A DNA stretch of 64,000 bases from Yponomeuta sedellus (Eukaryota; Arthropoda; Insecta; Lepidoptera; Yponomeutidae): assembly GCA_934045075.1 (NCBI GenBank), contig OW203736.1, positions 22,173,805-22,237,804 of the forward strand. The letters run 5' to 3'. The stretch's first letter is position 1; the number at the start of each line of letters is the position of its first letter. Shown here piece by piece: positions 1-10,125 of the stretch. Position numbers and translations under genes: made by a program. The notes under the pieces were generated by a model, which saw only the letters and a program-made list of their open reading frames with translations, was not told the DNA's origin and made no database searches.

Positions 1-34
1 AAGTGAACATGAGAAATATTAACAACTGTGACAA

Positions 35-176
35 CTATTTTTAAAATCTACAGTCTAGAACCTGGGATCAACAATCTAGGACTTTAATCGGCCAAAAATG
101 GCCGTTTTTAGCGGAAAACGATCTAGGTCCTAGAATATTAGTGGAACATTCTAGGCTATATGTCCTAAAAGTAGTT
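35..176. repeat. Palindromic MITE, family A, copy 1
   Basis: The left half (CTATTTTTAAAATC, CAGTCTAGAACC, ATCAACAATCTAGGAC) returns as its reverse complement in the right half (GGTCCTAGAATATT, CTAGGCTATATGTCCTAAAAGTAG). A cleaner copy lies at 31555-31666 and a right half at 11861-11925. It has no coding capacity. This copy is diverged and its centre carries a small GGCC-rich hairpin. Confidence 0.7.
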
Positions 177-196
177 AAAACAGATAGTAAGATTTT

Positions 197-404
197 TGAT
201 TATACTATTTTTATTTTTAATGCACTAACCCGTGCTAAGGACAATTTTGAGTCACCCATTAGCTCAGTTGGAAAGAGCGCTGGCACGGATAGCCGGAGGT
301 CGCGGGTTCGAATCCCGGCATGGGTGGAATTTTTAGCCTCTAAATAGGTTTTTAAAATTGTCCTTAGCGAGGTTAGTGCATTAAAAATAAAAATAGTATA
401 ATCA
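197..404 (+). mobile_element. Foldback unit with tRNA-like core
   Basis: Arms at 197-248 and 354-404 are near-perfect inverted repeats (TGATTATACTATTTTT on the left, AAAAATAGTATAATCA on the right; CTAAGGACAATTTT against AAAATTGTCCTTAG). They enclose a tRNA-like sequence at 253-326 with a 7-bp acceptor stem CACCCAT/ATGGGTG, a D-arm TTAGCTCAGTTGG and a T-arm GGGTTCGAATCCC. The anticodon loop ACGGATA has C instead of the invariant U33, so a working tRNA is unlikely. The A and B box-like motifs could still serve RNA polymerase III. Confidence 0.7.
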
Positions 405-662
405 TGTGGGTACAGTGATATCATTCCGATGCAAAAACCTAACTGCAAAGTAGGTAGTCGGGGCTGTAAGTAATGCAATTTGCTTAAGCCAGATGTCGCT
501 GCCTGTACGTAATACAGAGAATAGTGTAAAGAGGTTCGAAATTTCACTGATGCCGGTGAGTCGCCCATTAGCTCAGTTGAAAAGAGCGCTGGCACGGATA
601 GCCAGAGGTCGCGGGTTCGAATCCCGGCATGGGTGGAATTTTTAGCCTCTAAATAGGTTTTT
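201..662 (+). mobile_element. Composite tRNA-like SINE insertion with 12-bp target duplication
   Basis: The 12-mer AAGATTTTTGAT occurs at 189-200 and again at 663-674, directly flanking this segment, as expected of a retroposed insertion. Two tRNA-like heads lie inside (253-326 and 562-635). The insertion ends in the 3' end typical of this SINE family, TTTAGCCTCTAAATAGG plus a T run, which recurs at 8476, 50137, 52148 and 53239. Long reading frames across it on either strand are SINE read-through and are not genes. Confidence 0.7.
562..662 (+). mobile_element. tRNA-like SINE, family I, second copy
   Basis: This second tRNA-like head has the acceptor CGCCCAT/ATGGGTG, the D-arm TTAGCTCAGTTG and the T-arm GGGTTCGAATCCC. 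It is followed by the family 3' end AGCCTCTAAATAGG and a T run. Unlike the copy at 253 it has no downstream inverted arm and ends directly at the target duplication. Confidence 0.75.
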
Positions 663-674
663 AAGATTTTTGAT

Positions 675-1992
675 GTTAACTTTTTGAAAAAAACGTAAGT
701 ATCATAAACAAGTTATGATTTTTATTCCATCCCTTTAACGCCTAAAAACTACATCCGGTATAATTAAAAGAGTTGTGTTTAGCATTCCCCTAACTTCACA
801 TAGGAACTCAAATCACAATTGCACACCGTACTATACAACACTTATTTTGTGTTCACCACAATTTATACGCAATGCCTAATTGTTTTTTGGGCCATCACAA
901 GGATTATAGCCATATAAACTCGACAGCACACTAACCTTTACATATTAGTTGCTAAATCACCCGTAACGTAAGTAAATAGAGAGCACTGGGGTGACAGGGT
1001 CTAAAAAAAATTATGTGCTTCGTTGTTGTGACAACACAGTACTAAAAATAAAGTTCTAACTAATGGATACATTCCTAGGCCCCTTCGCAGGCCGCATTGT
1101 ATTTGTTGAAAGATCAGAATTATCCCGAGTCCGCTAAAGGCAAAAATACGACGTGTAATTTATTTCAGAGTCAATAAATCTTTCATAATGGGGAAGGTAA
1201 CGTAACGAACCTTCCAGAACATTTATTTGGTGTATAGGCTCCCCATTCGGTGGAAACTACCGCACATGACAAAAATATCTCAGTCGCTTTATCCATTCTA
1301 GAATAGAAACATACAATAAAAATTCAGAACCCCCAAATTCGACTCAATACTTTGTCGGACTCTATACGAAGAAAAATGTTCGTATTCGAATATCCCGAAA
1401 TGAGAATTTCGGTCAAATGAGAAAAAACATTCATATTTTAAGGGTCGGTTCGGTCCAAGCGCATTCTACTAAAAGAAAAATCTGTGCAAAAAATACACGG
1501 AAAACGGGCCCCGGTGCCGAGAAAAGGAAAACATTACAGTGTTTCATTTCACAGGCACATTGACCCCGTTACAGGTCTGAAAAGGTGAAGTGAAAAATAA
1601 AAGGCTGCGAAATCAAAGGAGGCGAGGTATCAGGCGAGCATGAGGGCACAATAGGTTGCTCGCTGCTCCGCGTGGGAACGGGCGTGAAATGGGAAGACAC
1701 AAAGGTTCTGCTTCGTCGACACAGCTTCGAAGGGCTTTCGTGTAGGTATGTATAATGGATTAATTATTAGGTAACTTAGACTACTTAGGTTGTATTGACA
1801 TAAAAACTACAAAATCATTTCAAACACCCAAAGCAGATTTTACATATTTCACACAGATTTTAATACATATTTGTGTAAGACCTTTTTTCTTATTATGAGA
1901 GCACACCGCTGAATTTTTCATTTTAGTGCTATGTCAGTTGAAGATGATGATATTGTATGGAATCAGGCGTTACTTTGCAAAAATCCATAATA
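675..1992. other. Unassigned A+T-rich sequence
   Basis: I see no coding exon, RNA gene or recognisable repeat in this stretch. A G+C-richer patch near 1610-1740 includes one CGTGGGAA 8-mer near 1670 but shows no reading frame. Confidence 0.5.
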
Positions 1993-2090
1993 GCATATTA
2001 AAATGTGAAAATCTGCTAAATTCCGCAAAAAATCCCGCAAGCCCATTTTTGGCGGAATTTAGCAAAGTATAATTTTCACGTTTTAATGCG
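1993..2090. repeat. Foldback (imperfect palindrome)
   Basis: The left arm, with ATTAAAATGTGAAAAT and CTGCTAAATTCCGC, is answered by the right arm GGCGGAATTTAGCA and ATTTTCACGTTTTAAT. The right arm has an extra insert of about six bases. It is probably a small MITE. The short frames here are products of the palindrome. Confidence 0.55.
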
Positions 2091-3337
2091 TAAACAATGA
2101 GTAAGTTTAGCTCTACTCGGAAAACTGTGAAAAACAGCAGAATTTTTATTACCATTACCAGTTTTTTTACACGTGAACGTTACGCGTTCCCAGCATCGAT
2201 TGAAAGGGTTAATAACATTCTCACAGTAACTAGGGTTGCATGAGTAGTCAACGACGTAAAAGGAGCTAAAAAAGTAACGAAAAGATCTCAAGAGGTAACG
2301 ATATTTCTCAGGGTTACTAGGGGAGCATCGCAACCCAGGGGATGTTTTTAACCGTCAAGTATTTTTTCTCCGTCACAAAATATGCACACGCATGCATGCA
2401 AGCTGTTCTCGCGACCACCTGTTGCATTATAGGCAAGAAAAAAGCTTACGTAGCGATTACCATTGTATAATAATGCGTTATTGCGTATACTATGTCAACA
2501 TTGGTACCAGGAAAGTAGAAGTTTCCAAGACAAATTTTTGAAAGTGAAAAAAGGATCAGGTAGAAGGAATTCCAAGGATCGCAGAAAAAAATGGGATCTT
2601 TTTTTCTACCACGTCATGGATGAGATTGACATTAGATACAATACAAAGAGAGATATTATATAATAAGCTTTTAAAAATCACTATTTGTCCAAATCAGACT
2701 TCTGAAGACCACGACTAAAAATCTAGGTTGGCCTCGGTCTAGCTTAGACTTAAATCAGTCATCAAATGTAATATCCAATATAGATAGAGGATTATTTCTC
2801 TAACACTCTTCAGAGGCAGTTTAAATAATGTAGTAACTTCTTTCAGTGTTTTAAGAGCCTTCTACGTTTGATTCAATGAGTCAATTTCGCTCGGACAAAA
2901 GAGTCCTAACCCGCTGGATCACACTTCATCTGGAGGAGCTTTCATAACATTCCCTTAATCAATCTCGTTTACCGAATCGTCGAATCAGATTAACTTATGA
3001 TGAGAAAGTATTATTATTAATACTAGCACGTACTGGAAAGTAAAGAAACTTTAATTAGTAAGTTAGTATTTTACTGTGGTCTCAAAAGTTTTTTTAAAAA
3101 CTTGTAATATATTTTTTTATTTATTTAATATTTAGGAAAACTAGTGACTAAATAAACGTAATATATGCAAGTAAAACATAGGAGAATAAAATATAATAGT
3201 TACTATTTACGTATTGACATCAAGATTTAAGTACTTGTTAGCGAATGTTGTTATAATTGGCAAGATTTATTTTTGAAAAGGTTTGCATCTTTGTTTTTGA
3301 CAACACTTTAAACAAGGTATTCGTAACTTATCCATTC
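2091..3337. other. Unassigned A+T-rich sequence
   Basis: Nothing recognisable. A 66-codon frame at 2463-2663 has lysine-rich, low-complexity content and no family resemblance that I can see. Confidence 0.45.
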
Positions 3338-3430
3338 GTCGTCGTCAGGCTATACTAGTCCACTGCTGGACACAGCCCTCCCCTAAAGACCGCCACGTTG
3401 TGCTATCATAGGGGGTAATGGCCATAATTA
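3338..3430 (+). repeat. Interspersed repeat, family K, partial
   Basis: It shares TCAGGCTATACTAGTCCACT, CTGGACA and the following GCCCTCC and GGGGGTAATG blocks with the longer copy at 14070-14275. There is no coding content. Confidence 0.6.
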
Positions 3431-4828
3431 TAAGTATAACTTATCCATTGGTTAAACTTTACTTTTGAGTTTCACAAGTGTCAAATAGCGCTATCTGTCG
3501 CATAAAGTCCTCCATAACTTGTTACATTGAGTGGCAAATGGCAAAGTTAAATGAAACATAAGTATTTGACAGATACGAAAGTAAGCAGTTTGTGTCACAA
3601 ATAAATCAATTTTTCTGTTTTTAATGATGGAGAAATATGAAAGTACAAATGACTTCTACTCGTAGCTGTATACTGTACACTTGCAGTGGGTTAATGAGTG
3701 TTTTATGTTCATTTTAATTATTCGTAATGAAATGACATTTAAAAACGGAACGTGTTAATCACGTGTTGCATGTCGCTCTTCTATTTAGTGATTTCCACAG
3801 ATATTTCATTTACACGGAACTTTTATCTTTCAAATAGTTTATCCGTTGAATAAACTATCCGGAACTTTAACCGGAGATTGTGAAACAGACCCTAAACGGC
3901 TGTTAAATTTATCACAATGTTAGCAGGGTAACATAGAACCAGCAAGAGCTTAGAATATACGATGCTAAATCGTTGGCCAAACCTTTTTTTGTCAGACAGC
4001 GGTTTAGATTCTTTTGTAGGGTAAAAAATCATTAAACCTTTTCTGCAGTGCCAAATTTTCTGTAATGTCACGAACGAGAAGTAAACAGTAACTTGAAATA
4101 GAAATTTACACCGCCGTTTGCGGCGGTAAAGACTAAAATGGGGATCACGACGTTGTTACCCGATTAATACTCTACCAGGAAGCTATAAGTATTTTAAAGA
4201 CGAAAAGAGTTTTGAAGTATATTTGTACTTTTCATTTTAATAAAATTTATTACGTTAAAAACTTGTTTAAAATAATTATATGTCTATTTTTTTCGGGTAG
4301 AATGAACTTTTTTGTTTTTTAAGAACAACATTTTATATCATTCCAATAGAAGTAGTGTATATTCCAAAAAATATGTAAAAGTATAAAGGAATGTAGACGC
4401 AATAATTAACTTTAAAATCTTTTCGACATTTTCTCACAGGTATCAGGATTGCATGAGTTTAGGGAGACATTAAAGGATCCCTTTTCCATCCCTAAAACTT
4501 CAAAGATCACCTTGTTCCCAGCGTCATTAGAGCAACAGACAAATTGTTAAGAACGAAAGCTTTTTACAACAAAGAAAAAACGAGTATCAACCGTTCCTTT
4601 TTCATAACCGCCCATGTATCGAAGACTTTGAATGCCAGAAGAAAGTCTGTCATTCATTACTATTTGACTCGGCTGGTTACTTTTTACAAAGAAATAGAAT
4701 AGAACTTTTCGTAAGTTCGCCAAAAATAGTAGGTACCTCAAAGTCGAATCGACTGGTCGAATCGCTGACACGAAAAGAAGAAGAAGAAGAAGCAATCAAA
4801 GTCAAACATTTCCCAGCATTTTCTTTAC
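3431..4828. other. Mostly unassigned; possible right end of a MITE
   Basis: Bases 3838-3896 (ACTATCCGGAACTTTAACC then GATTGTGAAACAGACCCTAA) resemble the right terminus of the MITE at 22314-22494, but I could not find a matching left end. A short GAA-type microsatellite lies at 4772-4793. Otherwise I see nothing. Confidence 0.4.
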
Positions 4829-4932
4829 ATAGCCTCTATACGTCCCACTGAATGGCACAGGCCTCCTCTCAGACAGGAGGAGTAGGTATGGGGTTAATTA
4901 CTACGTGTGCCCACCGCGGATTGGCAATGTAA
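4829..4932 (+). repeat. Interspersed repeat, family G
   Basis: It has the block order 'catagcctctatacgtccca', CACAGGCCTCCTCTCAGA, a purine-rich run, then GTGCCCACCGCGGATTGGCA. Other pieces lie at 12979-13035, 16990-17048 (reverse), 25240-25282, 28437-28625, 36088-36300, 49880-49945 (reverse) and 55288-55375. It is probably a LINE- or SINE-derived tail and encodes nothing. Confidence 0.65.
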
Positions 4933-5511
4933 AGCATTTGAATATTTAAACCGTTTTTATTTTTTCTGAGTCAATAAAGTCCCACACCGTGTCTATATGT
5001 GCCAAAACTTAAAAGGTGATAGCTGCCAAAAGGATCTATAGACATGACATGCATGATACTTCCATTGATTAATTATTATGTCAAAGACGCAACTAATCTT
5101 TGGATACCATAAAAAGGATAAAGATAAAAGATAAATGATAATTTAAAAGCAAGTAACATTCTACAGTGACCTTATCTCTAAGGCAGTAGTACCCTGCTCC
5201 GCAAAAAAAGTTAAAACCTGTGGTTTAGGATAAGCAGTTCCCATCCGAATAACATTTTCCATTTTCAAGGTCAACAGACTTCGATACTACTCTAAACTTA
5301 TTACGCATTTACACGAAAAAAATATACTAAATGAAAACTTGAATTAAGTTAGAACTAAGTAATATAAGAAAAAAATACAATGAATTGGTTTCTATTATCA
5401 AAAGATAACGATAGAGTAAAACTCAATACAGAGGCATGTCTATGACAATTACCAGCCGGCACCGACAGCCAGCCTCGTAACACTCGCATAATAATAATCC
5501 GTATAGATTCA
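4933..5511. other. Unassigned A+T-rich sequence
   Basis: No gene, RNA or repeat was recognised between the family G repeat and the MITE next to the neurobeachin exon. Confidence 0.5.
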
Positions 5512-5909
5512 GGAGCTCTATTTTTGAATCACTCGTCTCGCGTCGAGCGCTCGATTTCTACTGATTTTCGTTCGACATACGAAATTCCGTATTTTTGATT
5601 CACTCGACTGCAACGAATGGTCCTTACCACTCGTCTCGTATGTCGAGCGAAAGATTAATTGTCAAAATTTGTGTTAATTTGTATTGTGCTGCACCTAGCG
5701 ATAAATTTGAATTTGCTCCTGATAACTGTTGTAGATTGTAAATATTGCGATCTTTAGTGTAGAAAATGAATTTTGAAAAATATCTAATCCTTAATGGATA
5801 TTTGGATTCAAAAATACGGAAAAACGAGATCATGCGACTTAGAAGACGAGTGTGATTACATCGCATTCGACGATACAATTTCATACGAGTGATTCAATAA
5901 TAGATCTCC
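5512..5909. mobile_element. 398-bp MITE near the neurobeachin exon
   Basis: Terminal inverted repeats of about 25 bp match at 23 positions: GGAGCTCTATTTTTGAATCA at the left end, and GGAGATCTATTATTGAATCA read inward from the right end. Internal copies of TTGATTCACTCG and CGTATGTCGAGCG add further inverted structure. The 86-codon minus-strand frame inside starts within the right repeat and looks incidental. No clear target duplication was found. Confidence 0.6.
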
Positions 5910-6175
5910 AGAGCGTTTAACCGAGGTGCATTTGGATATAGTAAGTTTCTTAGTTAAACGCAACCTCAAGTTATACCTCAAACGCAAATGCACTATGATC
6001 TATTGCACCAGAGGCGCGTGCTTTATTTACCATTCATGATGAGCATTGCGTAGATACCGAGACGCCCTGTTTTCCTAATACCTCGGACCACGGACTCCGG
6101 CCGTGGGCGTTCGGACCACGGTCGATGAGGCCTGATCTCGGCCGTCCTACGTCTCTCTGAAACCCTAGTACCCAC

Positions 6176-6302
6176 CTGCGACGACGGTCTCCGCCTTGGG
6201 CAGTCGCTGCAAAACGTGGTGGATGAGCCCCACGTCAGTGCACGCCTGCAGGTTACGCACACTCTTGCGCAGGATCGCGATGAACACCGACCATATCTCC
6301 GC
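6176..6302 (-). CDS. Nbea: Neurobeachin (rugose) internal exon, downstream of the two
   Basis: This minus-strand exon of 127 bases (42 codons plus one base, phase 0 in and 1 out) begins after the acceptor TTGCAG and ends before the donor GTGGGT. It translates to [19 protein letters not shown], then [17 protein letters not shown] and AETVVA. This matches my knowledge of the N-terminal part of neurobeachin, where [17 protein letters not shown] and T.VGLI..VL are conserved just before the concanavalin-like domain. Neurobeachin is a very large cytoplasmic BEACH/WD40 scaffold and A-kinase anchor acting in membrane traffic and synapse function. The peptide continues directly from the exon at 22918-23022, which also ends on a codon boundary. 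The exon is far richer in G+C than its surroundings. No following exon was recognised in the remaining 6.2 kb. An orthologue of another BEACH protein is less likely given the exact motif order. Confidence 0.88.
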
Positions 6303-6562
6303 CTGCAACAAGAAAATGAACATTAGTTTTAGACTGGCAAATGTTAAATGTTAAAATACATCCTTTATGGGGCATTGTATACGTGCTACAATAAGATCTC
6401 TGAAGATATAATAAAATTGCCTGAAATGCGGTTCAAAAAGTATGTAAAGTACACTCTGTGCCAAAAGGGCTACTACTGTGAGATAAAGCATTATTTAGAT
6501 GACAAAGATGTCTGGAATTAAAACCAGTACAATGCATTGTTTCATAATAGTCATGAAAAGTT

Positions 6563-6698
6563 TGTTAATTAAGGACTTTGAAAAGATTTATTTGCCTATT
6601 TTTCTCCAAAATTTTGAGATTTCCGAATGGACACTTAGAAGTTCATTAAGTCGTAGTTTCTGTGCCACTTTGAATAAAACCTCTTTGATTTCATCGAT
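6563..6698 (+). repeat. LINE 3' end fragment (family shared with 15.5 and 57.5 kb)
   Basis: The blocks GGACTTTGAAAAGA, GTTCATTAAG, GTAGTTTCTGTGCCACTTTG and AATAAAACC recur in the same order at 15490-15545, after a reverse-transcriptase fragment, and at 57343-57535. This identifies it as the 3' untranslated tail of that LINE family. Confidence 0.65.
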
Positions 6699-6749
6699 TG
6701 ATTTGACAGCTGCGTGAGAACGAATAAAAAAAAACAAAAAAACCCAATT

Positions 6750-6821
6750 GGAGGCGCCGGGTATCGATCCCGGTACCTCTCACATGCTAAGCGAGCGCTC
6801 TACCATCTGAGCTACGCCCCC
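6750..6821 (-). tRNA. tRNA-Ala (AGC)
   Basis: The 72-nt cloverleaf on the minus strand has acceptor GGGGGCG/CGCCTCC including the G3-U70 wobble pair that specifies alanine. The D-arm is GCTC/GAGC, the anticodon stem CTCGC/GTGAG has loop TTAGCAT (anticodon AGC), and the T-arm is CCGGG/CCCGG. T runs just 3' of the gene (plus strand 6727-6741) form a polymerase III terminator. There is no intron. Every stem is intact, so this is read as a real gene, lying inside the neurobeachin intron on the same strand as the host gene. Confidence 0.95.
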
Positions 6822-7039
6822 GGTGATGAATGTAGTCCAAAAACATAATTATATACCGTTGTAATCAACAACTAGATTGTACGAGCAGACTACCTACCGA
6901 AAACCTGTTATCAATGTCGTATGAATGAGCTCGTTTTTTGTTTACTTTCACATTGCTGACTTATCTTACGGCAATAAGAATATCACTATACTATTTAAAA
7001 AAATGTTCTTTTAATGTTGTACTGTCGCGAATGTAAAAA

Positions 7040-7185
7040 GCCCTAGCTCTTGGATGTTTACATGTTTGTGATGTCGATGTCCTTGTTTCTGGTTCCCACG
7101 ACACAGGGTATCTTAGTTAGTGTAGCGTCAGAAGCAATGTATGTGCCTGAATGTAAATGTAATGTTATGTTAATGTAAAATTTTA
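7040..7185 (+). mobile_element. SINE family II, 5'-truncated
   Basis: The tRNA head is missing. The body TGTTTACATGTTTGTGATG, CTGGTTCCCACGACACAGGG and the (ATGTT)n tail match full copies, in the other orientation, at 17860-18062 and 19247-19462. Confidence 0.65.
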
Positions 7186-7190
7186 CATAT

Positions 7191-7602
7191 AAGACAATTA
7201 ATTTAAAACGTAATCTACACTTTGAAGAAATATGCACTTATCTGCGTTTTATTTGTTACATTAAGGATATTTTCCAATTCCATTATGTAATAATTATATA
7301 TAATAAGACCTCAATCGACTCGTCGTAATTACCGGACCGTATTTGCGTCGTATACGGCTATATAAAATCAGCATAAATCAAACGAAAACTAAAAGAAAAA
7401 AATAAAAACGTGCATTAACTACTAAGCTACTAAGCGTGCAATGACCGCGGTGGCTTTCACTGCGGCTAATGCAACCGAACATTTAAAAACAAGCTGGGCT
7501 TCGCAAGTCACATCCGAGCGCAACGCCGCAGAAGTCCTACCAAACCTTGAGGTCACCGTCGTCGGATTACGATGAGGAAGACATCATCATCATCAACTAC
7601 TA
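7191..7602. other. Unassigned
   Basis: I see no gene or familiar repeat up to the 7-bp target duplication of the 5S-derived SINE. Confidence 0.45.
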
Positions 7603-7609
7603 AGCAGCG

Positions 7610-7950
7610 CTCGTGGCCTATTGGAACCGAGTGATTGGAATCAATCACTCAGGTTAAGCAACGACAGGCGCGGTCAGGTGCTGCATGGGTGACCGTCCCG
7701 TGACTACCGCTTTTTTTCGAGCTCTTCCGTGCTCCGCTAGGCACGTTAAGCCTTGGTGTCGGCCGTCAGGTAATGGCAGTCGTTAAGCCATGTCAGAGGC
7801 CTTATGGGCTTGATAGCTTTTGACAGTACGGCCCTCCACTGTCTTACAATCCTCCACCAACCCTAACATGGCCCCCGTGGTAGAGTATGGCCTAACCTTC
7901 CTGCGATGCACGAAGAGACCTGTGCCTCAGCAGTGGGGGGTTGATATAAT
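7610..7950 (+). mobile_element. 5S-rRNA-headed SINE, near full length
   Basis: The head, 7610-7717, is related to 5S rRNA: GGTTAAGCAACG, GGCGCGGTCAGG and GCATGGGTGACCG are in the right order, and it ends in a T run. The body follows with GCACGTTAAGCC, GTAATGGCAGTCG, CTTACAATCCTCCACCAACC, CCTTCCTGCGATGC and a CAGCAGTGGGG end. The 7-mer AGCAGCG at 7603-7609 and 7951-7957 is a plausible target duplication. 5S-derived SINEs are an established class (SINE3 type) in which the internal 5S promoter drives transcription. Head-only or body-only copies lie at 14400, 23382, 33101, 39391, 52214, 58557 and 63111. Confidence 0.8.
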
Positions 7951-7957
7951 AGCAGCG

Positions 7958-8380
7958 GGAACCAACTCTAAATTGCGAAGTACCTAGTTTGGTCCCGCCT
8001 TCGTAGTAGTTAGTATTCAGCAGTCAGGTCGATGATTATTTTTATTTAAGTTTTTATCAAAATGCGTGGTTCCTGAAACATTAAATGTGGTGTAGTGTGA
8101 AAAGTTTCCGTTTAAAAGATTTTTCTTAGATTCACAGTTTTGGAAATATATGAGTTTAGACAACTTTATTAAATTCGCGCTTTACGTGCTATACCTACCA
8201 ATACACGGCTTTCAGTAAAACATTGTCCTGTATAGAATAATGATCGTTCTATGTAATAAGTACGATTTTAAGCATTAATTTTTCAAACATCGCCACTATT
8301 AAGCACAGAATCCGAGAATATTGGTAAAGAAATAAAAAAATGCCCTTTAAACCAAAAGTGGTAAAAACGTAGTTGATTTT
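7958..8380. other. Unassigned A+T-rich sequence
   Basis: Nothing recognisable between the 5S-derived SINE and the tRNA-like foldback. Confidence 0.45.
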
Positions 8381-8525
8381 AAAAACCTATTTAGAGGCTC
8401 AAAATTCCACCCATGCCGGAGGTGGCGGGTTCGAATCCCGGCATGGGTGGAATTTTTAGCCTCTAAATAGGTTTTTAAAATTGTCCTTAGCACGAGTTGG
8501 TGCATTAAAAATAATATAAAAAGTA
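8381..8525 (+). mobile_element. Foldback made of SINE family I 3' half
   Basis: Bases 8381-8420 are the reverse complement of the SINE end that follows at 8440-8476 (AAAAACCTATTTAGAGGC on the left, GCCTCTAAATAGGTTTTT on the right). They enclose a tRNA 3' half with T-arm GGGTTCGAATCCC. The sequence after the palindrome, AAAATTGTCCTTAGCACGAG, equals the right arm of the element at 197-404. The tRNA 5' half is missing. Confidence 0.65.
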
Positions 8526-8914
8526 GTTGTTCCTGACGAACAGAAACTGTTTTTTTTTAAAGAATTTGCTCATCTGAGAAATAACCAAGAGCATTTTCCA
8601 CTTCGACTCATCAGAGGCAATCTGTACAATCAACGGCCAACCCGCTGGAATCCAGACCATCAGCCTAAAAGCACCCAATGGGTCTAATAACACTTGTTGG
8701 AAGCATTTCTGGCGTTCACTGCGCATGTTGTTTGGAAGAAATATAATACACGCTAAGAAAAGATGGAAAAGGAACCGCACTTGAACAAGATTAGGAATTG
8801 TTTTTTTATTCGCATTCTTGCGGCGAGCAAATTATCATGGGTTTGAATCCCGGAATGAGCCAATGGTTTCTAACCCCAAGTTTCTCATAGGCTAACAAAC
8901 TGTTTTTCTAAGTC

Positions 8915-9065
8915 TGCCTCGTTGGCCTAGCGGTATAAGGTCGGATTGCCATGCCGGAGATCGAGGGTACGATTCCCACTGAGGGCGGCGGCCAAATGTT
9001 TGTGAGACCAGTACAAGGGATAGTGCTGTGTGGATGTTATTTATACGTATGTATTATGTAATGCT
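8915..9065 (+). mobile_element. SINE family IV (tRNA-headed)
   Basis: The head has A-box-like CCTCGTTGGCCTAGCGG and B-box-like GAGGGTACGATTCCC. It is followed by a body with TTTGTGAGACCAGTACAAGG. Related copies are at 30530-30757 (reverse) and 63490-63720. The anticodon region, TTGCCAT, sits in poorly paired stems, so this is a SINE head and not a tRNA gene. Confidence 0.6.
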
Positions 9066-9960
9066 GTCTATTTATCGTACGAGAAATACGGCTAAGTCAT
9101 GTGCATTGTAGTATTTGTAGCAGAACAATCGCTAAGTGTAAAGACGAAAGTGAGGAAACCTGAGTGCGTGATGAGTTCATACACCTTAGATCTTGAAGTC
9201 GCCAATCTGGGATGGACATGCCTAGTAATCCTCTGGCTGGTTATCAAAGACAAGATCTTCAGTTTCGTAGAATCACAGTCCAAATACTTTCCCGTTCTAT
9301 TTCGTCTGTAGGTATAATAAAATAAGACATCTCCCTGCTCCACTCCATATCAGGAACAAGACCTAATTTGGGTCCCGTTCCCTTCGGGGTCGTCGTTTCA
9401 TTTCCAAGTGTAAACTTGGGCTGTCTGATTAAAACGGAACGTTCGAGGCTGCAATTTTCTACGCCCGCCATTGTACAGGGTTGCGTCACGTCACCCCGCC
9501 TTGTATCAATAGCGAAGTGTACCGCTCTTCTGGTGCCCTAGTATTTTAATTACGAATAAATAGGTATAAAGAAAATTTATACAGGAGTTCCCAAATGAAA
9601 AACAGGATGGATAAACATGATTTTAATGAAAACGAATGAAGTTAAGTGAAGTAAAATGGAAAATATTATCCATACCTAGGTTGGATATTGTTGTTTAAAA
9701 TCAGGCGGAACCTCCCGCGAAACGAGGGGGCCGTTAGCATAAATTAACGCAAATTAAGGCGCCCGCATACGCCGCGCGAAACAAGGCCGAGATGTTCGTG
9801 GGTAGCTGAGCGTCAAGCCACAGCGGAACGGGATAGAATGGCATCTAGCAACCAAAATTCAACTTATAGATGTAAAAATATGGAAAAAAGATCGAAACAA
9901 GTGGAAGAATATGTCTAGTTGGGGAGCCTTTTTACGAGGGATGGAATGTGTCAAAGCGAT
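9066..9960. other. Unassigned
   Basis: Overlapping short frames on both strands (9092-9489) cover the same bases, and none resembles a known protein. A G+C-rich patch at 9700-9790 has no evident function. Confidence 0.4.
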
Positions 9961-10125
9961 ATAGCAGTGGCCATGAAGTGCTGGTCCTAACACTTATGTA
10001 TGGTAGCGAGACTTGGGAAGCAATAAGGTCCTGGAGAAAGGTATGACTAGAGAATGTTGTGGACTGACAGAAGATGTAGTGACTAGAATGGATAAGGAGT
10101 TTTATGTTGGTTTTGATTTCCTTGA
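9961..10125 (+). pseudogene. LINE reverse-transcriptase C-terminal fragment
   Basis: Plus-strand conceptual translation gives LTLMYGSETW and, further on in the same frame, CGLTEDVVTRMDK. Both motifs are characteristic of the region after the reverse-transcriptase domain of RTE-type LINEs ('LYGSETW' and 'CGL.EDVV.RI.K'). The rest of the element is missing, so this is a dead fragment. Confidence 0.6.

Noticed and set aside
253..326. Possible tRNA gene (anticodon position GGA)
   Set aside because: Position 33 is C instead of U, and the same head recurs with a SINE tail at other sites, so it is a SINE head.
200..595. 131-codon minus-strand open frame
   Set aside because: It runs through two tRNA-like SINE units and their arms, and the repeated PALFPTELMGDS-type segments are the SINE read backwards.
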